Source of the DNA: Nitrospirales bacterium
GTDB taxonomy: Bacteria; Nitrospirota; Thermodesulfovibrionia; Thermodesulfovibrionales; Dissulfurispiraceae
Direction of reading: 5' to 3'
Length of the DNA stretch: 11,832 nt
Assembly (NCBI GenBank): GCA_020846375.1
Contig: JADLDZ010000026.1
Span: forward strand, 1-11,832
Every line of letters starts with the position of its first letter. Position 1 is the stretch's first letter. A program made the position numbers and the translations under genes. Below, piece after piece: positions 1 through 5,342 of this stretch. Below the pieces are notes generated by a model. That model ran no database searches and had not been told where the DNA came from. It saw only the letters and a list, made by a program, of their open reading frames with translations.

Positions 1-134
1 ATATACCGTTTTCGGATGACTGTCAAGTGGCGGAATTGCCCCATTCCGGCTTTGGCGTCCTGCTCGGATCGTGCAGGCGCACCGCTTCATGCCGCCGGGG
101 GCCAAATTCTAGGCTCACGGTTCACGGTCTCTCT

Positions 135-181
135 GGGAGCCCCTCCCGATGAGGAATACCGTAAAAGAAACAGGGGCTCCC
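135..181. other. Inverted repeat overlapping the terminator
   Basis: The ten bases at 135-144 (GGGAGCCCCT) are the exact reverse complement of 172-181 (AGGGGCTCCC). The right arm is also the left half of the terminator hairpin at 167-209, so the two structures exclude each other. On minus-strand RNA the 172-181 segment is made before 135-144, so the terminator hairpin would form first. A regulatory role is therefore doubtful, and it may simply help protect the 3' end. The first 130 bases of the window show no other feature I can support. Confidence 0.35.
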
Positions 182-209
182 CTCCTCACCGGGAGAGAAC
201 CCCTGTTTC
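161..209 (-). terminator. Strong intrinsic terminator of the exported-protein gene cluster
   Basis: Perfect 10-bp outer arms (GAAACAGGGG at 167-176, CCCCTGTTTC at 200-209) enclose a second stem, CTCCC at 177-181 with GGGAG at 191-195, with a 9-base loop and a small one-sided bulge. Read on the minus strand, the hairpin runs directly into a T-rich tract (TTTCTTTTAC). It lies 24 bases past the stop codon of the 233-802 gene. It is a convincing rho-independent terminator closing the three-gene block. Confidence 0.8.
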
Positions 210-232
210 GGACAGGACGCAGCGCGACCAGG

Positions 233-802
233 CTAATAGCCCGACCCGCTCCCCGAGGAGCCGTCGCCTGAGGAGGAGCCGCCCTGCTGCATATCACCGC
301 TGCCGCGGCTTGTGCCGGCGCCGGCGCCTTCCTCAGTCGTGGATTTCTTCTTGCTCTTCTTCTTCTCCTTCTGTTTCTTCGTTGTATCGGTCGTCCGGTC
401 GCTCGTGCTATTGCCGGCGGCTTCGCCTCTCATGCTGCTGTCGGAAGTACTGTCGGAACTTCCGCCCTGCTGCATATCACCGCTGCCGCGGGTGGTCCCG
501 CTGTTGGACGCACCATTACCGGAAGAGTTTCCGTCCTGCTGCATGTCACTGCCGCCACGGCTCGAATCACTGCCGGATGTACTACTGCTGCCCGAAGAGG
601 TGCCACCCTGGGTATCTCCGCTGCCGCGGGTTGAACCGCCCTCCTTGGACTTGCCGCCCATGGCGAGATACAGGGAGTCCGCCTTCACCAGTGAGCCAGA
701 GACAAGCTCCACAGCGTGGGAAGGGCCTGTCATGAGGGGTGCCACCGCCAATGCCAGAGAGGAAACCCCTGCGCTACAGAACAGCCGTAATCCTTTCTTC
801 AT
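233..802 (-). CDS. Exported Gly/Ser/Thr-rich repeat protein with a Lys block
   Basis: A 189-residue protein of unknown function. I chose the ATG at 802 because AAGGAGG lies 7 bases upstream; the adjacent in-frame ATG at 805 is possible, and the ATG at 823 lies before the ribosome site. Residues 1-30 are a classical signal peptide (KKGLR, hydrophobic stretch, cleavage after SHA). The mature part is low-complexity Gly/Ser/Thr/Asp. The decapeptide RGSGDMQQGG occurs twice exactly and in diverged form elsewhere, with [TS]-x-R-G motifs near residues 58, 80, 103, 123 and 164. A very basic block (about 142-153, ten Lys of twelve) interrupts the repeats. There are no cysteines after the signal peptide and no lipobox. 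It is the last gene of a three-gene same-strand block of similar proteins, followed by a terminator. No enzymatic fold is visible. A disordered secreted or periplasmic protein is the most I can infer. Confidence 0.75.
   Translation of the reverse strand: MKKGLRLFCSAGVSSLALAVAPLMTGPSHAVELVSGSLVKADSLYLAMGGKSKEGGSTRGSGDTQGGTSSGSSSTSGSDSSRGGSDMQQDGNSSGNGASNSGTTRGSGDMQQGGSSDSTSDSSMRGEAAGNSTSDRTTDTTKKQKEKKKSKKKSTTEEGAGAGTSRGSGDMQQGGSSSGDGSSGSGSGY
279..308. repeat. 30-bp exact direct repeat, copy 1
   Basis: Identical over 30 bases to 462-491. In minus-strand translation it encodes the repeated RGSGDMQQGG peptide of the 233-802 gene. A third, diverged version lies near 530-560. Identity at the DNA level, not only the peptide level, suggests recent duplication inside the gene. 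Confidence 0.85.
462..491. repeat. 30-bp exact direct repeat, copy 2
   Basis: Second copy of the 30-base repeat at 279-308, same orientation, 183 bases away. The spacing is a multiple of three, so unequal recombination between the copies would keep the reading frame. Confidence 0.85.
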
Positions 803-889
803 CATCTCTCCTCCTTCTTTCATGAAAGCACGATCTGCCTTTGTTCCGTTGAACCTTCTTCCTTAAAGGTGCCGGTCGTCCACCGACCT

Positions 890-1603
890 CTACAATCTCC
901 CTCCTCCTCCTCCGACGTCTTTACCGGAGACCTCGTCCTCTTCCGGCCACCTGCTTTGGATTCCTCCCATGACCTCTTCCCCCGTGGGCTCGCCCTTCTC
1001 CTGCTCCTGCACCGAGGAATCGTCTCCGCGGGTGGCCCCGCCTTCGGTGGTTCCACCGGTGGCGCCCGTCCCGGAAGAGGAGCCGTCGCGCTGCATTGTG
1101 CCACTGTCACTGCTTCCGGAGCTCCCGCTCTCTGGTGTGCTCATATCGGTGCCCCCTGAGCTGTCGCCCCGCGTTGTGCCGCTGTCGGTCGTGCTGTTGG
1201 AAGCCCCTCCCACGCTGCTTTCGGAGTCGCCCCTCGATGTTCCCTCGGAAGGGAGCTCAACGGTGCCTTGGGGAGTCACCTCCCTGCCGGGGACGATTTC
1301 ACCGGTCCCTGCCGCGCCGCCGGTCGACCCGCCCGGGGCACTGCCTCCCACCGCACTGCCGCCGGGAGCGCCGGTCACTGCTCCATCATATTGTCCGCCG
1401 CGGGTGGTCCCGCTGTCAGTCGTGCTGTTTGGGGCTCCGCCCATGCTGTCTTCGCCCCGCGTTGCGCCGCTGTCGCTGCTTCCGGAACTCCCGGACGATG
1501 ATCCTCCGTACCTTTCGCCCTCATCCGCGAAGGAGAATGCCGGTACAAAAGAAGCGATCGCCATGATCACACATACAGACAAAAGACGCTTTACTGTTTT
1601 CAT
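890..1603 (-). CDS. Exported Gly/Ser/Thr-rich TxRG repeat protein, middle gene
   Basis: A 237-residue protein of unknown function. The ATG at 1603 has GAGGAGG 7 bases upstream. Residues 1-26 form a signal peptide (KTVKR, hydrophobic core, cleavage after SFA). The mature protein is low-complexity, with G-[TA]-[TS]-R-G cores near residues 46-50, 65-69, 121-125 and later. The decapeptide STTDSGTTRG occurs twice. Residues about 69-124 form a Gly/Pro/Ala module that is nearly identical to residues 28-83 of the next gene upstream, down to the DNA. The tail is acidic and ends in a five-glycine run. It lies 87 bases upstream of the 233-802 gene and 168 bases downstream of the 1772-2428 gene, all on one strand. 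I see no separate promoter, so co-transcription is likely. No catalytic motif is visible. Confidence 0.75.
   Translation of the reverse strand: MKTVKRLLSVCVIMAIASFVPAFSFADEGERYGGSSSGSSGSSDSGATRGEDSMGGAPNSTTDSGTTRGGQYDGAVTGAPGGSAVGGSAPGGSTGGAAGTGEIVPGREVTPQGTVELPSEGTSRGDSESSVGGASNSTTDSGTTRGDSSGGTDMSTPESGSSGSSDSGTMQRDGSSSGTGATGGTTEGGATRGDDSSVQEQEKGEPTGEEVMGGIQSRWPEEDEVSGKDVGGGGGRL
1239..1396. repeat. 158-bp near-identical module, copy in the middle gene
   Basis: Aligns without gaps to 2187-2344 (offset 948) with five mismatches in 158 bases. The last 104 bases (1293-1396) are identical. It encodes the GGQYDGAVTGAPGG-to-LPSEGT segment. The sharp drop in similarity on either side shows that a module, not the whole gene, was copied or homogenised. 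Confidence 0.9.
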
Positions 1604-1734
1604 GCCCTTTCCTCCTCATGCTTTTTGATTTCGGTGTTTTCGTAACAAAAGCCGGTCTACGTCTCTCTGAATACGACTTTCCTGAACCTGCCGTGGTAGT
1701 GGCTGTGGCGGTCTCGTGGTGGTAGTACGTGCAC

Positions 1735-1757
1735 CCCTCCGGACAGAGGCCGGAGGG
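1735..1757. other. Hairpin between the first and middle exported-protein genes
   Basis: CCCTCCGG (1735-1742) and CCGGAGGG (1750-1757) form a perfect 8-bp stem with a 7-base loop, 15 bases past the stop codon of the 1772-2428 gene. On the minus strand no T-tract follows, so it is not a standard intrinsic terminator. It could be a partial attenuator or an mRNA-stabilising 3' stem that sets different expression of the upstream and downstream genes. Confidence 0.4.
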
Positions 1758-1771
1758 AGTATCCATGGTTT

Positions 1772-2428
1772 TTACAAGCCGTCCCTGTAGCCGTCCCTGA
1801 AGCCGTCGCTGAAACCGTCCCGGTAACCGCTCTTCACTGCACTATCTTTCATGGCGGAGTCGGTCATCATGCCGCCCCTGGTCGTCCCCATCATGGAGCC
1901 GTGCTCCCTGGCGCTCCTGTCAAAGCCCTCCGCATATCCCTCGCTGTACCCGTCACCATAACCGCGCCGGTATTGGTCTCTCATCCCTCCCGCTGCCGGG
2001 CTCTCTGCACCGCCTTCCATGGTACCACCCCGCATCGTATCACCCTGCATTTCGCCTCTTTGAGTCCCCTCCACCTGTTTATCCTTCACTACGCCCGACT
2101 CGTCCCACTCGTGAATTCCATCGCCTCTCTCTCCAGCGCCTCTTTCTCCGGAGGAGGACCCATCTCTCCTCTCTTTGCCTCTTGCCGTTCCCTCGGAAGG
2201 GAGCTCAGTGGTACCCTGGGGAGTCACCTCCCTGCCGGGAACGATTTCACCGGTCCCTGCCGCGCCGCCGGTCGACCCGCCCGGGGCACTGCCTCCCACC
2301 GCACTGCCGCCGGGAGCGCCGGTCACTGCTCCATCATATTGTCCACCGTTGTCGGCGATGGCTGTCTGTGCTGCCGATACCATCACCAGTGCGCTCAAGC
2401 ACACAAACAGGCGTTTCAATCCCTTCAT
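1772..2428 (-). CDS. Exported low-complexity protein with C-terminal [YF]xDG repeats
   Basis: A 218-residue protein of unknown function and the first gene of the block. I chose the ATG at 2428 because AAGGAGG lies 8 bases upstream and a signal peptide starts exactly there (residues 1-25, KGLKR, hydrophobic core, cleavage after AIA). In-frame ATGs at 2455 and 2521 lie upstream of the ribosome site; the second is upstream of the predicted transcription start. The shared Gly/Pro module (28-83) follows the cleavage site directly. A charged middle part carries GTARG, GTQRG, TMRGG and GTTRG motifs. Two clusters have a period-4 pattern of aromatic-x-acid-Gly: residues 156-169 (GYGDGYSEGYAEGF) and 201-218 at the C-terminus. 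Such regular GX3 spacing resembles the glycine periodicity of Yae1-type sequences, but I do not claim homology. Transcription probably starts from the sigma-54 promoter at 2461-2478. Confidence 0.75.
   Translation of the reverse strand: MKGLKRLFVCLSALVMVSAAQTAIADNGGQYDGAVTGAPGGSAVGGSAPGGSTGGAAGTGEIVPGREVTPQGTTELPSEGTARGKERRDGSSSGERGAGERGDGIHEWDESGVVKDKQVEGTQRGEMQGDTMRGGTMEGGAESPAAGGMRDQYRRGYGDGYSEGYAEGFDRSAREHGSMMGTTRGGMMTDSAMKDSAVKSGYRDGFSDGFRDGYRDGL
1779..1826. repeat. Four tandem 12-bp repeats at the 3' end of the gene
   Basis: Consecutive 12-base units beginning CCGTCCCTG / CCGTCGCTG / CCGTCCCGG on the plus strand. In minus-strand translation each encodes an aromatic residue followed by R/S-D-G, forming the C-terminal repeat of the 1772-2428 protein. 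The units are close in DNA sequence, consistent with growth by slippage in whole-codon steps. Confidence 0.75.
1923..1970. repeat. Second 12-bp repeat cluster, more diverged
   Basis: Four 12-base units in the same frame encoding the GYGDGYSEGYAEGF segment of the 1772-2428 protein. They are more diverged from each other than the 1779-1826 cluster, so this looks like the older expansion. Confidence 0.6.
2187..2344. repeat. 158-bp near-identical module, copy in the first gene
   Basis: Partner of 1239-1396 in the same orientation, with five mismatches in 158 bases. Here the module begins right after the signal peptide, whereas in the middle gene it sits inside the repeat region. Confidence 0.9.
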
Positions 2429-2460
2429 AGATGAATCCTCCTTCTGTTTTTTCATTCTCG

Positions 2461-2478
2461 AAGCAACTTGTATGCCAG
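2461..2478 (-). promoter_or_regulatory. Sigma-54 (-24/-12) promoter of the exported-protein cluster
   Basis: The minus-strand sequence CTGGCATACAAGTTGCTT fits the sigma-54 consensus YTGGCAYRNNNNTTGCW at every position, with GG and GC at the required spacing. It places transcription start near 2451, about 23 bases before the ATG at 2428, leaving just enough leader for the AAGGAGG site. Correct strand, spacing and distance make this much better than a chance match. Sigma-54 promoters need an ATP-driven activator bound upstream; dyads at 2616-2629 and 2639-2656 are candidate sites. Confidence 0.8.
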
Positions 2479-2615
2479 AGAAAATCCTGCAGTGGGGAAG
2501 ATCCAGCCGGACAGACTGCAATTGATTTGTAATGAATCACCCTTTTCGGGAAACGCCTCTCAGCAGGAGGGGGAGGGACAGAGAGGATGCGTACGGCAGT
2601 ATTACATGGGGAAGG

Positions 2616-2629
2616 TGTGCCATGGCACA
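2616..2629. promoter_or_regulatory. 14-bp perfect palindrome, candidate activator site
   Basis: TGTGCCATGGCACA is a perfect 14-bp palindrome with half-sites GTGCC/GGCAC. It sits about 170 bp upstream of the predicted sigma-54 start, a usual distance for an enhancer-binding protein. No known activator consensus is recognised with confidence. Confidence 0.4.
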
Positions 2630-2638
2630 GGAGTGTAG

Positions 2639-2656
2639 CGGCACGGTTCTGTGCCG
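2639..2656. promoter_or_regulatory. Second GGCAC/GTGCC dyad upstream of the sigma-54 promoter
   Basis: CGGCAC and GTGCCG, separated by six bases, form a dyad that reuses the half-site of the neighbouring palindrome in the opposite arrangement, about 195 bp upstream of the predicted start. As RNA, the overlapping arms GCACGG (2641-2646) and CCGTGC (2654-2659) could instead form a hairpin behind the PilZ gene, but no T-tract follows. A palindromic GTTTGCAAAC at 2693-2702 is the only other dyad I see in this 279-base gap. Confidence 0.35.
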
Positions 2657-2707
2657 TGCGACAGGGGCGGCAGCCGGTCGCAGTGGAAGACAGTTTGCAA
2701 ACACACC

Positions 2708-3214
2708 CTAGAAATAAGGGTACTTCCTGACTCTTCCCCGCAGCGCATGGACAAGCGCCCTGAGTTCGTGCTTTTCTTCAGGAACAAGACCGGAGAATTT
2801 GACGGCAAACTCGATGTATTCCGAATCCGGAGCCGTTCCGGCAACCTGAATCCTTACCACCGTTCCATACACCCTGAAAATTCTCTCCTCGCTCCGGAGC
2901 CGGATCCCCACCGCCACTTTTTCGAGGAGCCCGGGAAGGGCGTTGTGGTGATGGAAGCTGCCGAGGAGCCCGTTCATACTTATGTTGACCAACTGCCCCG
3001 AAGCATTACAGGAAGGAGACTTCAGCACCACGTCTCCCGTTTCACCGAACCTCCTGAAATCTCTGCTCTCGATCTCGACAGCAATGGATTTCGGTCTATG
3101 GACAAGTTCGTATTTCATACTTCTCATTGTAGAATACCTGTACGGAATTGTGAATACCTTTTTTCCCCGGAAATTTCGGGCAGTTGCTTGTGCTGCATGC
3201 ATCGAGGACCTCAC
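2708..3214 (-). CDS. PilZ-domain protein, predicted c-di-GMP receptor
   Basis: A single-domain PilZ protein of up to 168 residues. Counted from the GTG at 3214, the two c-di-GMP-binding signatures are present: R51-xxx-R55 (RDFRR) and N77-x-S79-x-x-G82 (NISMNG). A beta-barrel-like stretch follows to about residue 150, then a short basic tail. PilZ proteins bind cyclic di-GMP and pass the signal to motility, polysaccharide or secretion machinery; the partner here is unknown. The start is uncertain. GTG at 3214 overlaps the stop codon of the upstream gene as GTGA, suggesting coupled translation. ATG at 3202 has GAGG 6 bases upstream. ATGs at 3127 and 3118 would start closer to the domain edge but have poor ribosome sites. 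It lies upstream of the exported-protein cluster on the same strand, but the sigma-54 promoter in between suggests separate control. Confidence 0.8.
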   Translation of the reverse strand: MRSSMHAAQATARNFRGKKVFTIPYRYSTMRSMKYELVHRPKSIAVEIESRDFRRFGETGDVVLKSPSCNASGQLVNISMNGLLGSFHHHNALPGLLEKVAVGIRLRSEERIFRVYGTVVRIQVAGTAPDSEYIEFAVKFSGLVPEEKHELRALVHALRGRVRKYPYF

Positions 3215-3468
3215 AGTGCCCTGAATTCATAGGAGTGGAGGTCCGTTTTCTCAAGACCCCCCTCCACCCCCGGCAGACAGAGACAGTGCCATCCGTTCTT
3301 GCCATGCTCTATTTTCATCAGCTCGCCGCCGATCTTCTTCCTCCCCTCCCCCGATATTCCTTCCACATGTCCGTCTCTCCGGTAAATAAAGAGGACGGTG
3401 CCGGTGCGTACATTCTTCCATAACTGCCCCGGAACCGGGTGTATGGTATCAGAAAGGTATTCCGCCAT
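3211..3468 (-). CDS. Small protein of unknown function, coupled to PilZ gene
   Basis: An 85-residue protein that I do not recognise. It is supported by a strong AAGGAGG site 7 bases before the ATG at 3468 and by its GTGA overlap with the PilZ gene. The sequence is mixed and globular-looking: several short beta-prone stretches (GTVLFIYRR, WHCLCLPG), no signal peptide, no membrane segment, and two close cysteines (CLC) in the second half. It begins 79 bases after the glutamate synthase-like gene ends. A cytoplasmic protein working with the PilZ protein is possible, on arrangement alone. Confidence 0.65.
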   Translation of the reverse strand: MAEYLSDTIHPVPGQLWKNVRTGTVLFIYRRDGHVEGISGEGRKKIGGELMKIEHGKNGWHCLCLPGVEGGLEKTDLHSYEFRAL

Positions 3469-3547
3469 GACGAATCCTCCTTCTCAGTAAATTTCCGCTT
3501 CCCTGCGGCATGGTACGCTCACCCCCGGAGGGGAGAGGGGAATCCCC

Positions 3548-5140
3548 TCAGGAATTAAGTATTTTGAGCGCCTCCTCACGGTAGGAGTCCATCAGGTACG
3601 GAATCCCGGTGACCCTGGCGCATTCCCTGGTAAGGGACATGAGCTCGTTCCTCGTAATGGAATCGATAGTAAAGCACCGGGCTCCCGCCATCAACTGCTG
3701 GAGTCCGACCTTGATCTTCTGTGAGTAGCTGTAAATACCGACCGCGCCCAGAGGGACATGGTGTATCTCCTCGCTGCCTACGAGTTTTTTGACGTCCTCG
3801 TAGCTGACGAAGATTTCCTCAACCGTGGACCCGTATTCGCTGACCGTCTTCGGGAGGTCGTTCACCTTGATCCACGAAGCGATATTCTTTCCGACCATGC
3901 CGGGGATCATCAACGCACGACCCATACAGACAGCTTTGGTAAAGGGAGCGCCCAGGGCCAGCACCTTGAAGACGCCGTCCTCGCTGCTGAAACCGCCCGC
4001 AAAGGCGAGATCGGGAACCCGCTCTCCCCTTTCGGCGAGCATTTTGCTGAACTCGTACGCCGCGGAATGCAAATAAAGGGAAGGCATCCCCCATTCCTCC
4101 ATCATACGCCACGGACTCATGCCGGTGCCTCCGGGAGCGCCGTCGATGGTCAGCAGGTCGATCCCGGCCCTGGAGCTCCACTTCAGCGCCATTGCCAGTT
4201 CCCTCAGACCGTATGCGCCGGTCTTCAGCGTGATCCGCTTGAACCCGAGTTTTCTCAGCCGTTCGACTTCGGCATGGAAACTCTCCTCACCGATGAAGCC
4301 GAGCCGGCTGTGGCGCTCGAACTCCTTGATCGCCTTGTCCCTGAAGGCAGCCTGGACAACGGGATCGGAGGGGTCGGGAGTCACGATGTAGCCGCGCCTC
4401 TGCAGCTCAAGAGCGCGTTCAAGAGAGCTCACCTTGATCTCCCCACCGATGCATTTCGCGCCCTGCCCCCATTTCAACTCTATTGTTTCAAGCCCGTGCC
4501 TGTCGATGATGTATTCAGCCACTCCCAGACGGGTATCCTCCACGTTCATCTGTACGAGAATCTCGCCATAGCCGGAATGGTAGCGGCGGTAGGTTTCGAT
4601 CCTGCGGTCCATGTCGGGAGCCTTTCTGACCCTGTTCCCTCCGTCCAGCTCAAGGGCGGGATCGATGCCGCACACGTTCTCCCCGCACACGATGGTAATC
4701 CCGGAAATTGCGGCCCCTACCGCAAAATGCTCCCAGTTCTTGCGCGCGATTTCGGTAGAGCCGAGGGCGCCGGTAAAAATCGGCACTTTCATCTTCACTT
4801 TGCGGTCCCAGCCATAGGAAATTTCCGTGTTTACATTCGGGAAGCGGGCAGTATCAGGGTCGCCCTTTTGCCCTTCGGGAAGGCCCTTGGCGCCCAACGC
4901 ATATCCATGGATGTTCAGGTGAGAATAGTCGACAGGATACTCCTTGTCGCCGCCCGCGGTTACGGTGCCGAAAGGTCCCGGGTAGAGAAGCTCTCTCCCC
5001 CTGAATGTCGCTTTGAAGACTTCACAATTCCCTCTGCATCCGTCGATACACCGCGTACAAAGGCCGCTCATCGGCGAGACATTCCGCGAGCGGTTGGCTG
5101 TTCTCGTTGCATCATTGGCATTCGGTTGCTGCAAATTCAT
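3548..5140 (-). CDS. FMN-binding glutamate synthase-like protein with N-terminal four-Cys motif
   Basis: A 530-residue cytoplasmic protein matching the FMN/synthase domain of glutamate synthase (the GltB central domain family), without the glutaminase part. The ATG at 5140 has AAGGAGG 5 bases upstream. Seen in sequence: C28, C31, C35 and C39 (CX2CX3CX3C), probably holding an Fe-S cluster; KWGQGAKCIGGE at 223-234, equivalent to the QGAKPGEGG loop of classical enzymes but with Cys-Ile-Gly-Gly; and the DGAPGGTGMSPW loop at 333-344, the FMN/substrate signature. The classical [3Fe-4S] cysteine pattern after that loop is not evident. No GltD-type reductase or glutaminase gene is adjacent, so the electron donor and ammonia source are unknown. 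Full glutamate synthase activity is not established for such stand-alone forms. The AT-rich gap at 5141-5342 separates it from the regulator gene, which has its own terminator. Confidence 0.88.
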   Translation of the reverse strand: MNLQQPNANDATRTANRSRNVSPMSGLCTRCIDGCRGNCEVFKATFRGRELLYPGPFGTVTAGGDKEYPVDYSHLNIHGYALGAKGLPEGQKGDPDTARFPNVNTEISYGWDRKVKMKVPIFTGALGSTEIARKNWEHFAVGAAISGITIVCGENVCGIDPALELDGGNRVRKAPDMDRRIETYRRYHSGYGEILVQMNVEDTRLGVAEYIIDRHGLETIELKWGQGAKCIGGEIKVSSLERALELQRRGYIVTPDPSDPVVQAAFRDKAIKEFERHSRLGFIGEESFHAEVERLRKLGFKRITLKTGAYGLRELAMALKWSSRAGIDLLTIDGAPGGTGMSPWRMMEEWGMPSLYLHSAAYEFSKMLAERGERVPDLAFAGGFSSEDGVFKVLALGAPFTKAVCMGRALMIPGMVGKNIASWIKVNDLPKTVSEYGSTVEEIFVSYEDVKKLVGSEEIHHVPLGAVGIYSYSQKIKVGLQQLMAGARCFTIDSITRNELMSLTRECARVTGIPYLMDSYREEALKILNS

Positions 5141-5222
5141 TGTTTCCTCCTTGTTCCTGCATTTTTATCAGGCGGCACTGGTGTGAGTACGATCTTCTCT
5201 TGCCACCTCTTCAGATTTATAT

Positions 5223-5250
5223 GTTATACCCTTTAGCAAAAATTAATAAA
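5223..5250 (-). promoter_or_regulatory. Possible promoter of the glutamate synthase-like gene
   Basis: The gap at 5141-5342 has a marked AT-rich stretch at about 5215-5290. On the minus strand TATAAC (5223-5228) is a fair -10 element, but the sequence 16-17 bases upstream (TTTATT) is a weak -35. The location is right for the gene starting at 5140, with a leader of roughly 75 bases. Low confidence in the exact site. Confidence 0.3.
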
Positions 5251-5286
5251 TATCGATCAAATTAAGTATTAGTAAATAAAGAGGGT

Positions 5287-5316
5287 AAAAAAATGCCGGC
5301 ATCTCTTCTCCGGGCA
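5287..5316 (-). terminator. Intrinsic terminator after the KaiC-XRE-cupin gene
   Basis: On the minus strand TGCC(C)GG pairs with CCGGCA across a ten-base loop, with one bulged C, and is followed at once by seven T residues (plus-strand A-run at 5287-5293). It lies about 27 bases past the stop codon at 5343. It should separate the regulator transcript from the glutamate synthase-like gene. Confidence 0.6.
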
Positions 5317-5342
5317 AAAGGATGATCACCGTCCTTTCCCTC

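Noticed and set aside
824..889. A second sigma-54 promoter before the 233-802 gene (AGGCAGATCGTGCTT on the minus strand).
   Set aside because: The GG and GC elements are two bases too close, which sigma-54 does not tolerate.
16..1628. Ser/Pro/Cys/Arg-rich plus-strand frames opposite the exported-protein genes, one starting at 16.
   Set aside because: The minus-strand frames have signal peptides, strong ribosome sites and a terminator; the plus-strand frames have none and merely mirror the Gly/Ser codon repeats.
1735..1757. Hairpin after the 1772-2428 gene as a full intrinsic terminator.
   Set aside because: No T-tract follows on the minus strand, and the downstream gene has no promoter I can see, so transcription probably continues.
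3758..5236. A 492-codon open frame on the plus strand opposite the glutamate synthase-like gene.
   Set aside because: It lies antisense to a clearly recognisable enzyme, has no family motifs and no ribosome site, and reflects GC-rich codon bias on the other strand.
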